Shown: positions 46,401 through 57,750 of the stretch, piece by piece | Position numbering within the stretch: position 1 is the first letter of the stretch | How the letters are laid out: the number at the start of each line of letters is the position of its first letter | DNA from: Ryuthela nishihirai | Lineage: Eukaryota > Arthropoda > Arachnida > Araneae > Heptathelidae | Direction of reading: 5' to 3' | Length of the DNA stretch: 64,000 bases | Assembly (NCBI GenBank): GCA_038380435.1 | Contig: JAWZYU010000025.1 | Span: forward strand, 46,260,691-46,324,690 | Position numbers and translations under genes: made by a program | Notes under the pieces: generated by a model | Databases searched by the model: none | Told to the model about the DNA's origin: nothing | What the model saw: only the letters and a program-made list of their open reading frames with translations

Positions 46401-47707
46401 AAAAATTTAGTAAATAAAATTTAAAATACATTGATGATACACAATTTTTCAACATGAGTAATATCCCGTAAATAAACAGGTTTTAATCGCTAGCATAAGT
46501 AATTAATCTAATACTTATAGGAACTGGTTTTGAAGGTGTGTACACGAAATGTAAATAAAGTTGGTGTAAAATCAATCCATAGTAAATATGCAGTTTACCT
46601 GTAGATGTATAATTCAATAACTATATATATTTTTTAAATAGCGTTTGTGTGTTATATAAATACCACAAGTGCTTTATCCGTCCCCCATGCAAGCTAACCT
46701 CTGGCCAAACGAGATAGTGGTTTATTTGTTTAAAACTAAATTAATGATTTTATCAATAGCCCGAATACACAAATCAAATGCTATAATTTCTAGATTTCCT
46801 ATTCCAACGTGTTATGGTCAAGGAACAGATACCTTATTCGTTTGCCCAGACATTTTCCTTTTCACTCAATCTTATTTCAGTAACGAAACCATCCCATTCT
46901 ATCCAAAATATCTTGAGTTTTTTTTTTCATTCGAGTGGACCTTCGTGTGACCTTCGTGTCACGTGACACGAAGGTTGCCAGATAAGAACTTCTGATTAAT
47001 TTCTAAAAAATCTGACTAATTTCTAAAAAAATCAATGCCAGATATTTTTTCTGAATTCTGTAATCAACCATAGTGTTCGGATACTTTTTTGAGCGACTGT
47101 ACTAATAAAATATGATTTTCATATTCCGAATCTTTCAAAATCATTTTAAATTCCATCGTCTTGGAAGTCTTCCGAGTTGGAGAAAGGCGAAACATTAGAA
47201 ACTAATATATAAGTTAGATACGAATAAAGATAAAATAATAAATATACGAATAGAAACTAATATAAAGTTAAAATCAATATAAAGTTAGATACGTAGTCAA
47301 TGGTTTGAATTGGCAGCAGTGATCTGTCCCCTCCAGCCTGATGCGATGACAAAATGTAAATGTCTTCTTTAAGAGAAAAACATGAATAATTATTTTCTGG
47401 TTGCATAGGTAACAAGAAAAAATACGCTTGCGTGAATTTTCACTGTTAGAGGGCACTTAATTTACAAAGTAACAAATTTTACTCTCGTGCATTCCATAGG
47501 AGACTGGCCTTTTCGTTGTTTTTTCGAAATCGAGAATTTCAAATACGTCAGAAGTTTTTGGGCATTCTACTTACACTACCCTTTGAATGCAGAATTACTT
47601 TCGTACAAGAAGTAAAATGTCATGTCACAATACAGATAGAAACTTTGCTTATTTCAAATGTGCAATCTTCCAAAAATTCTCCTCATGTTGCATTTTTCTC
47701 TGTCTAG
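46401..47707. other. Intron sequence with no recognised element
   Basis: The only structure noticed is a 15-base inverted pair near 46938-46975 (GACCTTCGTGTCACGTGACACGAAGG region), a near-perfect palindrome centred on CACGTG. No coding is seen. Confidence 0.5.
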
Positions 47708-47814
47708 ATCCCGAAGCCAACAGCTTACGATTTCGAAAGAAATTTCACTATTGAAGATATGAAAAAATTGGGAAATAGGAATTTCGTCTATTCAATCCCA
47801 ACGCTTCCTAATGA
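47708..47814 (+). CDS. DEG/ENaC sodium channel, exon 3 (extracellular)
   Basis: A good acceptor (TTTTTCTCTGTCTAG|) and donor (GA|GTAAGA) bound a 107 bp exon. It reads IPKPTAYDFERNFTIEDMKK, LGNRNFVYSIPTLPNE. It joins exon 2 in phase 0 and ends in phase 2. The NFT sequon suggests an N-glycosylated extracellular region. Nothing here is diagnostic by itself. Intron 3, which follows, is 9.3 kb and holds a hAT element and four SINE-1 copies. Confidence 0.7.
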
Positions 47815-48237
47815 GTAAGAATTTCAGTGTTACAAGCTTTATTTAAAGAAATTTAACGTTATTAATGGGATACAAGCACGATCCAATCCTTTTCAAATTT
47901 TTTTTCAAAATAATTACTCTATCCATTTTGTAGTATAACTTTCTACAAGTAAGTTCAAATAACTTTCAATATATATCCCTACTCTGTTACATTTAATAAA
48001 TTCACTTAATAATATGCATCTTTATTCTGATCATTTCTAAATATGGTTTTTATAGAATTTAGAGGAAAAACTGGTAATAAGATACTACAGTAAATTCCAG
48101 GGTATCAGACATTTATGGTTGAAGGAGAAATAGTTTTATAGAAACAAAACACAGCAGGTACATTCTTTTATTCAAGTCTTAGTTGAAATCAAAATGCAGT
48201 TAAAAACAATAAAAATGTGGTATAATGCCCTTAATAT

Positions 48238-50248
48238 ATAGTGACCAGACGTCCCGCTTTTGGCGGGACAGTCCCGTTTTTTAACAATTTGTCCCGCGTC
48301 CCGCGGCGTTTTAAAAAAGTCCCGATTTTTGGAAAGAATGCACGACAAGCTAGGGAACGAAGCACGACAAGATAGACAAGCACACAAGCTAGGGAAAACA
48401 ACCTATGGAGACGAAGAAAAGAAATTAGCATTAGCAGAAGGACTTATGTCTTTTCATGCTATTAATCACAATCATTCCTTCAGATCTATGGACTGTACAT
48501 CACAAGTTGTCAAAAAGTTATTCAACAAAAAATTTGCCTGTGCTAGAACAAAATCCGAGGCAATTGTGTGTAATGTGCTTTCCCCATACGCATTTTTAGA
48601 ATTAAACAAAAATCTAGAAAAAATTAATTTTATATCCATATATTCTGACGCATCTAATCATAAGGATATAAAGTTATTTCCAACCATTATTAGACTTTTT
48701 TTATTCGGAAACTGGAATAAAGATTAGAATTTTAGATTTCGTTTCTTTGCCCGGCGAAACTTCTGAAATAATTTTCAGTTCCATTATTAATATTTTGGAA
48801 AAAAACAATTTAAAACATAAAATGATTGCATATTGTGCAGACAACACGAACGCAAATTTTGGAGGAAAAGCGAGAAGAGGTACAAATAATATTTTTTTAT
48901 AAATTTAACAAAAACCTTAATCAAAACATTATTGGTGTTGGTTGTGCAGCGCACATAATACATAACGCCATTCAAACAGCTGCTGACTTGTTGCCCATAG
49001 ATGTGGAAAATATTGTTATTAAAATATATTCTTATTTCTATATATACACTGTGCGCGTTGAAATGCTTAAAGAATTTTGTGAAACTGCGGAAGTCGAATA
49101 TCAGAAAATACTTGGATACAGTAAAACGCGCTGGTTAGCTCTTTTGCCAGCTGTCGAAAGAATTTTGAAAATATACGATCCTTTGAAATCCTACTTTCTA
49201 TCGCAGGATAAATGTCCTAGAATTTTAGAAGAGTTTTTTGAAAAAGAATCTTCAAAAATTTGGTTAGAGTTTGTACACAATCAAGCAGCTCTTTTTCAAA
49301 ATGCTATAAAACTTATTGAAGGTGACAAAATTTCGGTAATCGAAGTAGCAAATGAAGTTAATAATTTAAAATTTCAGTGTCAAGAGCGGTTAGAAAATAA
49401 TTTTCTTCCGTTAACTATCCGTAATAGTATAAGCCAGCTAGAAGATCAAGGTGCAATAAATCGTGAAGATATCATGAATCACGTTAAAAAGTTCTATAGT
49501 AACTGCATAGATTATTTAGAAGAGTGGACGCTACATTACAATGATATTGAACATTTTCATTGGGTTACATTAAATCAAGAACTTAATTGGAATGATGTGC
49601 AAAAATCATTCGATCATATTACTCATAATTTCCCATACAGTAATATTTCCGAAAATGATCTTTTTAATGAGGTATCATTATTAAAAAAATATATTGATAA
49701 GGAAAAGGTTAAATCTTCGGCATCAGCAAAAATCACAATAGAGAACAAATGGTTAGAAATATTTCATAATTTTGAAACAAACCATGTTCCATACAATAAT
49801 GCACTAAAAATTGTGGAATTCGCGCTGTCCTTACCAGGAACTAATGCTGCGACTGAACGCGTTTTTTCTACGGTAAATAAAGTGTGGACATCAGAAAAAT
49901 CACAATTAAGTGTTGAGACTTTGAAAGCCATTTTATGTGTGAAATATAATTTAACAAATTCTTGTGAAAAATTTCATGATATTTTAAACAACGACAGCAA
50001 TCTACTAAAAAAAATTCACTCAAATGAGAAATATGCCAAAGAATAAAATAATACTATACATAATTTTTTTTAATGTATTATATTTGTAAATTGTACTTAT
50101 GTTGAAATTAAAAAAATATATTACAATACTATTTTTGCGTTCTATGAAAATTTTTGTTGCTCCCTATAGACCAAATTTTTAATCAAGACCTCCCCCCCCC
50201 CCCGGTCAATGGTGTCCCGCTTTACCAATGTTAAAATCTGGTCACCAA
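48238..50248 (+). mobile_element. hAT-like DNA transposon with two frameshifts
   Basis: The ends are imperfect inverted repeats: ATAGTGACCAGAC at the left and, on minus, TGGTGACCAGAT at the right. CTTAATA[T/C] on each side may be an 8 bp duplication (48230-48237, 50251-50258). The left end is full of GTCCCG motifs; GTCCCGC recurs near the right. Plus frames encode a transposase: SMDCTSQVVKKLFNKKFACA (48487 on), INFISIYSDASNHKDIKLFP (first catalytic Asp), then after a shift at about 48720 CADNTNANFGGKARRG (second Asp). After a shift in a T-run at about 48895 comes GVGCAAHIIHNAIQTAADLL, KTRWLALLPAVERI and the C-terminal dimerisation block LSLPGTNAATERVFSTVNKV (about 49830-49890). The long 48826-50046 frame is otherwise open, so decay is recent. 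Confidence 0.85.
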
Positions 50249-50259
50249 ACCTTAATACA

Positions 50260-51016
50260 ATGTAAATATATAAAATATAATTCTTTTACTGCGTCATAGC
50301 AAGAATGTAACAAGAGGTGAAAGACGACGCCAGCGCCAGTAACATCCGAGGGGGGAAATACCACATTTGATATTTGTCATATCAAGTTCAAATGCTCAAT
50401 TTAAAATTTATGCCAGTTGCGTCAACATTCCGGATGCTTGAGTACTGGATAACCAGGAGTTTACTGTAATATGTTTCGACAATCAATCAAATTCTGACTT
50501 GTCCCCTATTTTATGCTTCAGAAATTTGCTGAGTAATATATGTTTTTCTTTTGGCTATTTCCAAATGCAATTTTTTTAGATTAAGAGAAAGACCAATATT
50601 AGCAATGGGATATAAATATTGTTCGATCACATATGAAATATTTCCACATGCATCAGAAATGCATTCACTTTCAATAGAGTCGTGCGGGGACGCGAATATC
50701 AGCATTTAAAAGCACTTCGTGGATAAAAGATTAAAGTTGATGCCGATAGCAGATAAATCTTCGGATTAAAAAAAAATCATGTTAATGCGGATACGATAAA
50801 ATTTGCAAATCGAGCGCTGACGACAAGGGTTGCTGTAGCTTCGCGTGTCGTAACGATCTCCGGGCCCTCACAGAAGAAAGATTTAAAAAGCATAATAATT
50901 TTTATTTTATGCAAGCTCCATGGAAATGGGGAAAACTATTTTAAGCGGTAAGTACGCATATCAACGGATTAGATATTGAAATCTTGCAAAAAAAAACAAC
51001 CTCGAAATCGTTTTTA
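50260..51016. other. Intron sequence, nothing recognised
   Basis: Sequence between the hAT element and the next SINE. No exon of the channel and no repeat family was recognised. Confidence 0.45.
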
Positions 51017-51029
51017 TCTCGGCTCGGAC

Positions 51030-51406
51030 TTTGGGTTGTTTTACCTCTGAGTGGCACTTTTTTGCACACCATGGGCTAAATGGCCAGGTCATATGGACCC
51101 CGAAGGCTCAGAGAAGGTTGGAACCCACTGGAACAGCTGTTGGGAGACAGATGGTAGCCTCCCGTCATGGCCATCCAGCGTGTTCTTTAACGTGCACAGG
51201 GTATGGCTCTCCCGCACACGGGGCCACGGCTTAACGACCCATCCGACGGACGGCGACCTTTCCAAGCCCATCGGTGTCCCCTACTGACCGTGGGCAGGGC
51301 GGGGAATTTTGCGGAAATAAATCTCAACGCTGACCCAGCTGGGACTCGAACCTGGGAACTACAGATTACGAGCCTGGCGCGCTACCGACTGAGCCGCCCC
51401 CGCCTT
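51030..51406 (-). mobile_element. SINE-1, full-length copy with a 14-base internal deletion
   Basis: Head and tail are complete; GGGGGAGGGG after GAAGGTTGG is missing (GAAGGTTGGAACCCACTGG at 51113). An imperfect 13 bp duplication TCTC[G/A]GCTCGGAC flanks it at 51017-51029 and 51407-51419. Confidence 0.92.
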
Positions 51407-52282
51407 TCTCAGCTCGGACCTTTCTTACTCTAGCTGCGTCACTGAAAGAAAAGTGCCAGTCAGCCCTGCTGCACGTGCAAACATTACCGAATTATTGATG
51501 GCTAACAGGAGTAAAAAAATTACTTGATTATAACTGGGGGGGGGGGGGTGGATTTGTTCAAAAATTCGATAACGATATTCACTTTAAAATAAAAAAAAAT
51601 ACATTGGGATAAAGTCACAATTAAAAAATGACGTATTTTATGTGAAAGAAGTAATCTGCTTGCTGACAAAACAAATAAAAGTTAAAAAAATTAATCGAAT
51701 GCTGCTTAGAAAAATGGAGTTAATAAATCTGTGAAAATTTCTGTCGTGGAGATCACGAATCGTGAATCTGTCGTGGAGATCATCGAAGTTGAAGTTTAAA
51801 GAGGGAAATCTGTAGTAGAGTTACTGAATAATGCAAAGGATTGTATTACCATAATAGCAGATAATTGCATTAGGTAAAAAAGGATAATTAATTCAGAATT
51901 GTATCCAAAACTATATTCTGGTAAATTTCTATGCAATATTTAGTGAGGCATATTTTTCTGAAACACAACTTGTTTTTGCACAATATATTTTTAAGTTAAC
52001 TAGTAGTCATCATAAATCACGAGACTGATTTACTCGCAAACGTACATCAGACCTCAAACATTTGCAAACACTCGACGGTTATGAAGCAACTAATATACGC
52101 GGATGCTGATAAAATATTGAGGATGAGAATAAAAATCCTTGCAAGTGGGGATTTAACTTTTATCATCCGCGCAAGGCTGTTGTCTAATAAATGAAAATTT
52201 GATGAAAATATTGTGTTTCACCTCAACTGGGAAAAGAACCCGTGACCTCCTTAACATGCCAAGTGATAATAATGTCAAGTGG

Positions 52283-52665
52283 TTGGGTTGTTTTACCTCT
52301 GAGCGGCACTTTTTTGCACACCATGGGCTAAATGGCCAGGTCACATGGACCCCGAAGGCTCAGAGAAGGTTGGGGGAGGGGACCAACTGGAACAGCTGTT
52401 GGGAGACAGATGGTAACCTCCCGTCAAGGCCATCCAGCGTGTTCTTTAACGTGCGCAGGGTATGGCTCTCCCACACACGGGGCCACGGCTTAACGTCCCA
52501 TCCGACGGATGGCGATCTTTCCAAGCCCATCGGTGTCCCCTACTGACCGTGGGCAGGGCGGGGAATTTTGCGGAGATAAATCTCAACGCTGACCCAGCTG
52601 GGACTCGAACCTGGGAACTACAGATTACGAGCCTGGGGCGCTACCGACTGAGCCACCCCCGCCCC
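52283..52665 (-). mobile_element. SINE-1, full-length copy
   Basis: Head, body and tail are close to the consensus. An 11 bp duplication ATGT[C/G]AAGTGG flanks it at 52272-52282 and 52666-52676. Confidence 0.92.
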
Positions 52666-53243
52666 ATGTGAAGTGGTGATTTCTGATAATACGGGATATA
52701 CTTGTATCCTGCTATAAGATTTGGTTTCTCCAAATCTTAGAAAAGTATATTTGAAAATGATCAAAAGAGATCTCTAATAATAGGAGAAAGAATCAATGAA
52801 AAAGGTGAATTTACAATTTATCAGACTTCTATACCAACTTATGCACTCATTTCTATAAAACTTGCATTTCTGAACGTCTTAAACTATATTTAAAGAACTG
52901 AATAACTGATTTTTCAAAGACATCTGAAACGAAGGGTAAAATCTTATATTGCAATGGAATTTCAGTACATTTTATTCTTTATAGAATCGAGAATGTATTA
53001 TGCAAAGAGAACACTGTCAGACCTTTCCGAGAAATGAGTCATCCAGGGATTTCTTTTTTAATTTTTATGTAACAAAATCTTTGCAGTCTTTACCAAACGT
53101 TCACCATAAAATGGTTCCACCAAGGAAACTGTTGAAAGACTCAAATTTTATTCCTGTAAAGTGAAAGTTGAGAAGGAAAATAGAAATTGCAAGAGATCCG
53201 AAACTCTGTAGTAACAGCTTTATAATCTGGGCTGCTCCTCCAT

Positions 53244-53425
53244 TAATACCCCCTCAAGCAGCTGCTTGCCACAGAGGTCTGACAAGAGCCTGTTAGTTTA
53301 TATGCCATAGTAGAAGGTCTGAGAGGATGTCAGGACCTCAGCAGAAAAACAATACAAACATCCACGCCTTGTCCGGGGCTCGAACCCAGGTCCCTTAGAT
53401 CAGTAGCCAAGTGCGCTAACCACCC
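53244..53425 (-). mobile_element. SINE-2 copy, head slightly truncated
   Basis: On minus it starts in the A box (GTGGTTAGCGCACTTGGCTA), keeps GGTTCGAGCCCCGGA and ends CTTGAGGGGGTATTA. The leading GGCCGA is missing, replaced by GGTGGTTAG. The 3' tail is short. Confidence 0.85.
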
Positions 53426-53499
53426 ACCAAAAATGATAAAAAAAAATAATAAACCAATTTCAAATTTAGTGTTCATTATTTGTCATATCTAAAGCAACA

Positions 53500-54115
53500 A
53501 AATGTAATTTTTATATTCGTTTTGAAATCGTGATTTGCCGTGTTACGTAGACAATCACCGCATTTACTTTGCGAATAAGGTCTTCGTGGGCTGCTTTCCA
53601 GTAGAACTAGACTTTCCAGTAGAACTTCGTGAACTGGGTACCAGTATCGTCAATTTGTATTTTAACATTACGGCCACAATCTGGAATCTTAACATTATCT
53701 ATTATAGCCATAACAAAAATGCGCATGCGGTGAACTGCAGGAGACAGGTCACCATTTTATGGTGGCTTATGACATTTGTAAGGCTGATTCAACCGATGCA
53801 ACCAATAGTTGAAGTTCTTGTTACTTAATAAAAATCTTCATTTGGGTCTGCCGGGCTCAACAGGCCTAAACCTTTCTGGCAAGATGTGTTTGAAAGTGGG
53901 TTGTCAACTTTTTGTTTTGCCAAGGATGGATATTTATGTATGAACAGTTTAAAAACATTAGATATGAAATATAGAAACTGTTGAATACTTGGTCAAAAAT
54001 GGAATACTAATAATGCAATTTAAAAAGTCACAATGTTAGCAATACTTAGCTGAGTCGGCATGACTATGCTTAGCTCATTCGGTAGTGATTACTAAACTCA
54101 GCGGACATGTCCCTG
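53500..54115. repeat. Long intronic repeat R, copy B
   Basis: ATTTTTATATTCGTTTTGAA ... GTTACGTAGACAATCACCGC and CTTCATTTGGGTCTGCCGGG ... GGTTGTCAACTTTTTGTTTT match copy C (54615-55060) and the middle part matches copy A. It is cut by the SINE-1 at 54116. Confidence 0.65.
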
Positions 54116-54506
54116 GGTTGGGTTTGGGTTGTTTTACCTCTGAGCGGCACTTTTTTGCACACCATGGGCTAAATGGCCAGGTCACATGGACCCCGAAGGC
54201 TCAGAGAAGGTTGGGGGAGGGGACCCACTGGAACAGTTGTTGGGTGACAGATGGTAGCCTCCCGTCAAGGCCATCCAGCGTGTTCTTTAACGTGCACAGG
54301 GTATGGCTCTCCCGCATACGGGGCCACGGCTTAACGTCCCATACGACGGACGGCGGCCTTTCCAAGCCCATCGGTGTCCCCTACTGACCGTGGGCAAGGC
54401 GGGGAATTTTGCGGAGATAAATCTCAACGTTTAACTAGCTGGGACTCGAACCTGGGAACTACAGATTACGAGCCTGGCGCGCTACCGACTGAGCCACCCC
54501 CGCCCC
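54116..54506 (-). mobile_element. SINE-1, full-length copy
   Basis: Both boxes are intact and the AACCC tail is long (GGGTTGGGTTTGGGTTG on plus). A perfect 12 bp duplication GACATGTCCCTG flanks it at 54104-54115 and 54507-54518. Confidence 0.93.
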
Positions 54507-54599
54507 GACATGTCCCTGTGTATGCGCTAGTATGAAAAAACAGGACAAGCCCAATAAAGCTTCTAGGTTATCTATTAAGAAGGAGTATCTCCTTTTAAT

Positions 54600-56115
54600 A
54601 AAAATAGCATAACGCATTTTTATATTCGTTCTGTGATCATTATTTGTCGTGTTATGAACGTAATCACAGCATTTACTTTCTAAATAAGTCCTATGTCGTC
54701 TGCTTTAGTTTCTTCAATACGAATTTTTCCATTACTGCGACTTCCCGGAATTTTAATATTATGAATTATAGCGATGACACAAATGCGCATGCTCCGAAAT
54801 ACAGTACCAATCAACTGAAGAGGCGGGTTACCATTTTGTAGTGGCCCCTGACATCTTGATTGGCTGATCCTGCCAAAGCAACTAAGAGTCGAAGATCTTG
54901 TTATTTAGTGAATATCTTCATTTGACTGGAGGAAAACAAGCCTAAACTTTCTAGAAAAGTTGTGTTTGAACTGGGTTGCCAACTTTTTATTTTGCTAAGA
55001 GTGTATACTTATGCATTAAGAATTTAAGGAAAACATTAGATACGAAAATATGAACACAGTATTCAATATTTGGTCTTCAAGAGAATGCTAAAATTATATT
55101 TTAAGTTCATGTTTCGTAGCAATATTTAGCTGAATTTACTAAATGCATGTGTTTTAAGATTAACAACTTAAAGATCTCCAGTTCGATCACAGTCTCTACA
55201 TTTATATGTTTTTTTATAATTCATTTTATAACTATATCTCTTCTTTTTAAAATTAATAATATAAATTAATATATATATATATTAATATTGCAAATTTAAT
55301 GAACTAAAATATACAGCTGCTCAAGTGATAATTTACGACGAGTAATTCATTTAAAATAATAAATAAAAATTTATAATCGTAATGGGGTAAAAAATACTAA
55401 TGGTTTTTTAAAACACCACCAGAGGGGAGAGGAAAAAATACCTATATATAGTTAATTATTAGAGGGGAGAGGAAAAAATTCCTATATATAGTTAATTGTT
55501 AGAGGGGAGAGGAAAAAATTCCTATATATAGTTAATTGTTAGAGAGGAGAGGGAAAAAATACCTATATATAGTTAATTATTAGAGGGGAGAGGAAAAAAT
55601 TCCTATATATAGTTAATTGTTAGAGGGGAGAGGAAAAAATACCTATATATAGTTAATTATTAGAGGGGAGAGGAAAAAATTCCTATATATAGTTAATTAT
55701 TAGAGGGGAGAGGAAAAAATTCCTATATATAGTTAATTGTTAGAGGGGAGAGGAAAAAATACCTATATATAGTTAATTATTAGAGGGGAGAGGAAAAAAT
55801 TCCTATATATAGTTAATTGTTAGAGGGGAGAGGAAAAAATACCTATATATAGTTAATTATTAGAGGAGAGAGCATAACACTGAATTGAAGTAGAAAGGAC
55901 AAGAACACCTCTTCGAGTTTGTTTGTTTTTTCCTTCACACAATTTTTTGTTAAATTATGTGTTTCGAGAACAACCGACAAAAATATATGCGTTACGAAAA
56001 GTCTTTTCACTCCGATTCCGTTCGATTCAATATCAGGAATCACGCAGATTTTTTTTCTACATCCGGGCCTTGTCTTTAGTATTTAAAGAGTCGCACCAAA
56101 CCTTTTATCACGAGC
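54600..56115. repeat. Long intronic repeat R, copy C, with internal minisatellite
   Basis: Landmarks in order: ATTTTTATATTCGTTCTGTG (54618), CTTCATTTGACTGGAGGAAA (54917), TACGACGAGTAATTCATTTA (55333), CTGAATTGAAGTAGAAAGGA (55879), TCAATATCAGGAATCACGC (56028). They match copy A in the same order. The 40 bp minisatellite at 55421 takes the place of the 43105-43180 part of copy A. A further segment at 56660-56840 matches 42180-42340, which in copy A lies upstream. Confidence 0.65.
55421..55871. repeat. 40 bp minisatellite, 11 copies
   Basis: Unit AGAGGGGAGAGGAAAAAATA plus CCTATATATAGTTAATTATT. Units come in two main forms, ATAC...AATTATT and ATTC...AATTGTT, that tend to alternate, giving an 80 bp higher-order period in the second half. 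Copies are almost identical, so the array is young. Confidence 0.95.
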
Positions 56116-56127
56116 CGCCACTGGTTA

Positions 56128-56520
56128 GGTTGGGATGTTGGGTGCTTTACCTCTGAGCGGCACTTTTTTGCACACCATGGGCTAAATGGCCAGGTTACAT
56201 GGACCCTGAAAGCTCAGAGTAGGTTGGGGGAGGGGACCCACTGGAACAGCTGTTGGAAGACAGATGGTAGCCTCCCGTCAAAGCCATCCAGCGTGTTCTC
56301 TAACGTGCACAGGGTATGGCTCTCCCGCACACGGGGGCACGGCTTAACGTCTCATCCGACGGACGGTGGCCTTATCCAAGCCCATCGGTGTCCCCTACTG
56401 ACCGTGGGCAGGGCGGGGAATTTTTGCGGAGATAAATCTCAACGCTGACCCAGCTGGGACTCGAACCTGGGAACTACAGATTACGAGCCTGGCGCGCTAC
56501 AGACTGAGCCACCCCCGCCC
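56128..56520 (-). mobile_element. SINE-1, full-length copy
   Basis: Tail (GGTTGGGATGTTGGGTGCTT on plus) slightly altered; both promoter boxes intact. A perfect 12 bp duplication CGCCACTGGTTA flanks it at 56116-56127 and 56521-56532. Confidence 0.92.
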
Positions 56521-57123
56521 CGCCACTGGTTACAATTAATTTGTGTGTACATTAAATTATGTTAATTTACTGAAATATATCAGACAAATGAATTACCAAA
56601 AGTCATCAACTGCGGTTCAAATTTAGGAATATCTAATTGCGAATGACTTACCACGAAATTTAAATAAAAATAAATTGAAAAAAGTTTAAAAATACATATC
56701 TTCCTACATGCGTCCTAAAACGTAGAAAATAAATCTAAAGCATATCGGTGGTTCAATCAGTCACTGAGCTCGTATTAACTTCAAAGGAAGATAGCGCGCC
56801 GTCAATCTTCTCGAATAGATAAATCGGCGCCCTATATTTTATATTAAAATTCAAATATTTTAATAACCATTACTTTGTATTAATGGGAAGGAAAATATTC
56901 ATTTAAAATATTCATTTAAAATATTCATTTAAAATATTTGGTGATCGCCAAGTCCATTTTTCAACATCGGAGATCATCAAATATTCTCCTGAAAAAGGTA
57001 GCGGACAACCTATGTGAAGTATGATATCCAGTTAAGAATTTATCTATTTCTAACTTATATTTCTTTTCAAATGTGAAATTTAAATTGGAGCAAATAGTAA
57101 AATTTTAGTTTTTCTTTTCCTAG

Positions 57124-57317
57124 TAAAGTTCATCTGGCAACAGTTCCTCTTCGTTATCCAAAGTTCCAATCATTTAAAGAAGCAAATCCTTTACTTCACG
57201 TCTGCTATTCCTTCTTCTCCAGAGTGAACAGTTCCATGGATCCGAAAGACGTGAAGATTCCGCTGAGCAAGTTGAAGTTTCCATATTGCTTTAATTTCAT
57301 CAAATCACTGTTAATCA
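57124..57317 (+). CDS. DEG/ENaC sodium channel, exon 4 (extracellular)
   Basis: The acceptor TTTTTCTTTTCCTAG| precedes a 194 bp exon that starts with one base completing an Asp codon. It encodes KVHLATVPLRYPKFQSFKEA, NPLLHVCYSFFSRVNSSMD, PKDVKIPLSKLKFPYCFNF and IKSLLIS. HVCYSFFS fits the conserved C-Y-T/S-F block of DEG/ENaC extracellular domains. An NSS sequon is present. The donor is the weak point: ATCA|GTAGCC at 57318 is the only GT that gives phase 1, needed for the next exon, before an in-frame TAG at 57327. It could end elsewhere. Confidence 0.75.
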
Positions 57318-57750
57318 GTAGCCAATAGCGAAGCGTGAGATGCAATTAAGGAATGGGAGACTATGAGACTGCACAAATGGGTCTTCGCCAGTTCTCATAG
57401 ATCGATCATCAGTGACCTTCAAATCACTTCCAATTTATTATTAAATGAAAATTAAATCTTCAATGGCTTATCGATCATCTGACAATCAACAAATTATTTT
57501 TGAGAACTGGAACCCTCAATTGTGCAGTCTCTTAGTTTTCCATTGTTGCTCTGTGGTTCATTAGCAATCTTTATTAAATATTAATATTTGTAATAATATT
57601 TTTAAAACTTGTGATATCGCTTGCAAGCAAAGTGTCACTTTGTTATTTTTATCTACTACTGCCTTTAAGTATTGAACTTTCAAGTCTAACACAGAGCAAC
57701 TAAAATTAGTTATACACGAAGTTGTCAGTGGATTATGACCCCTAAGGGGT

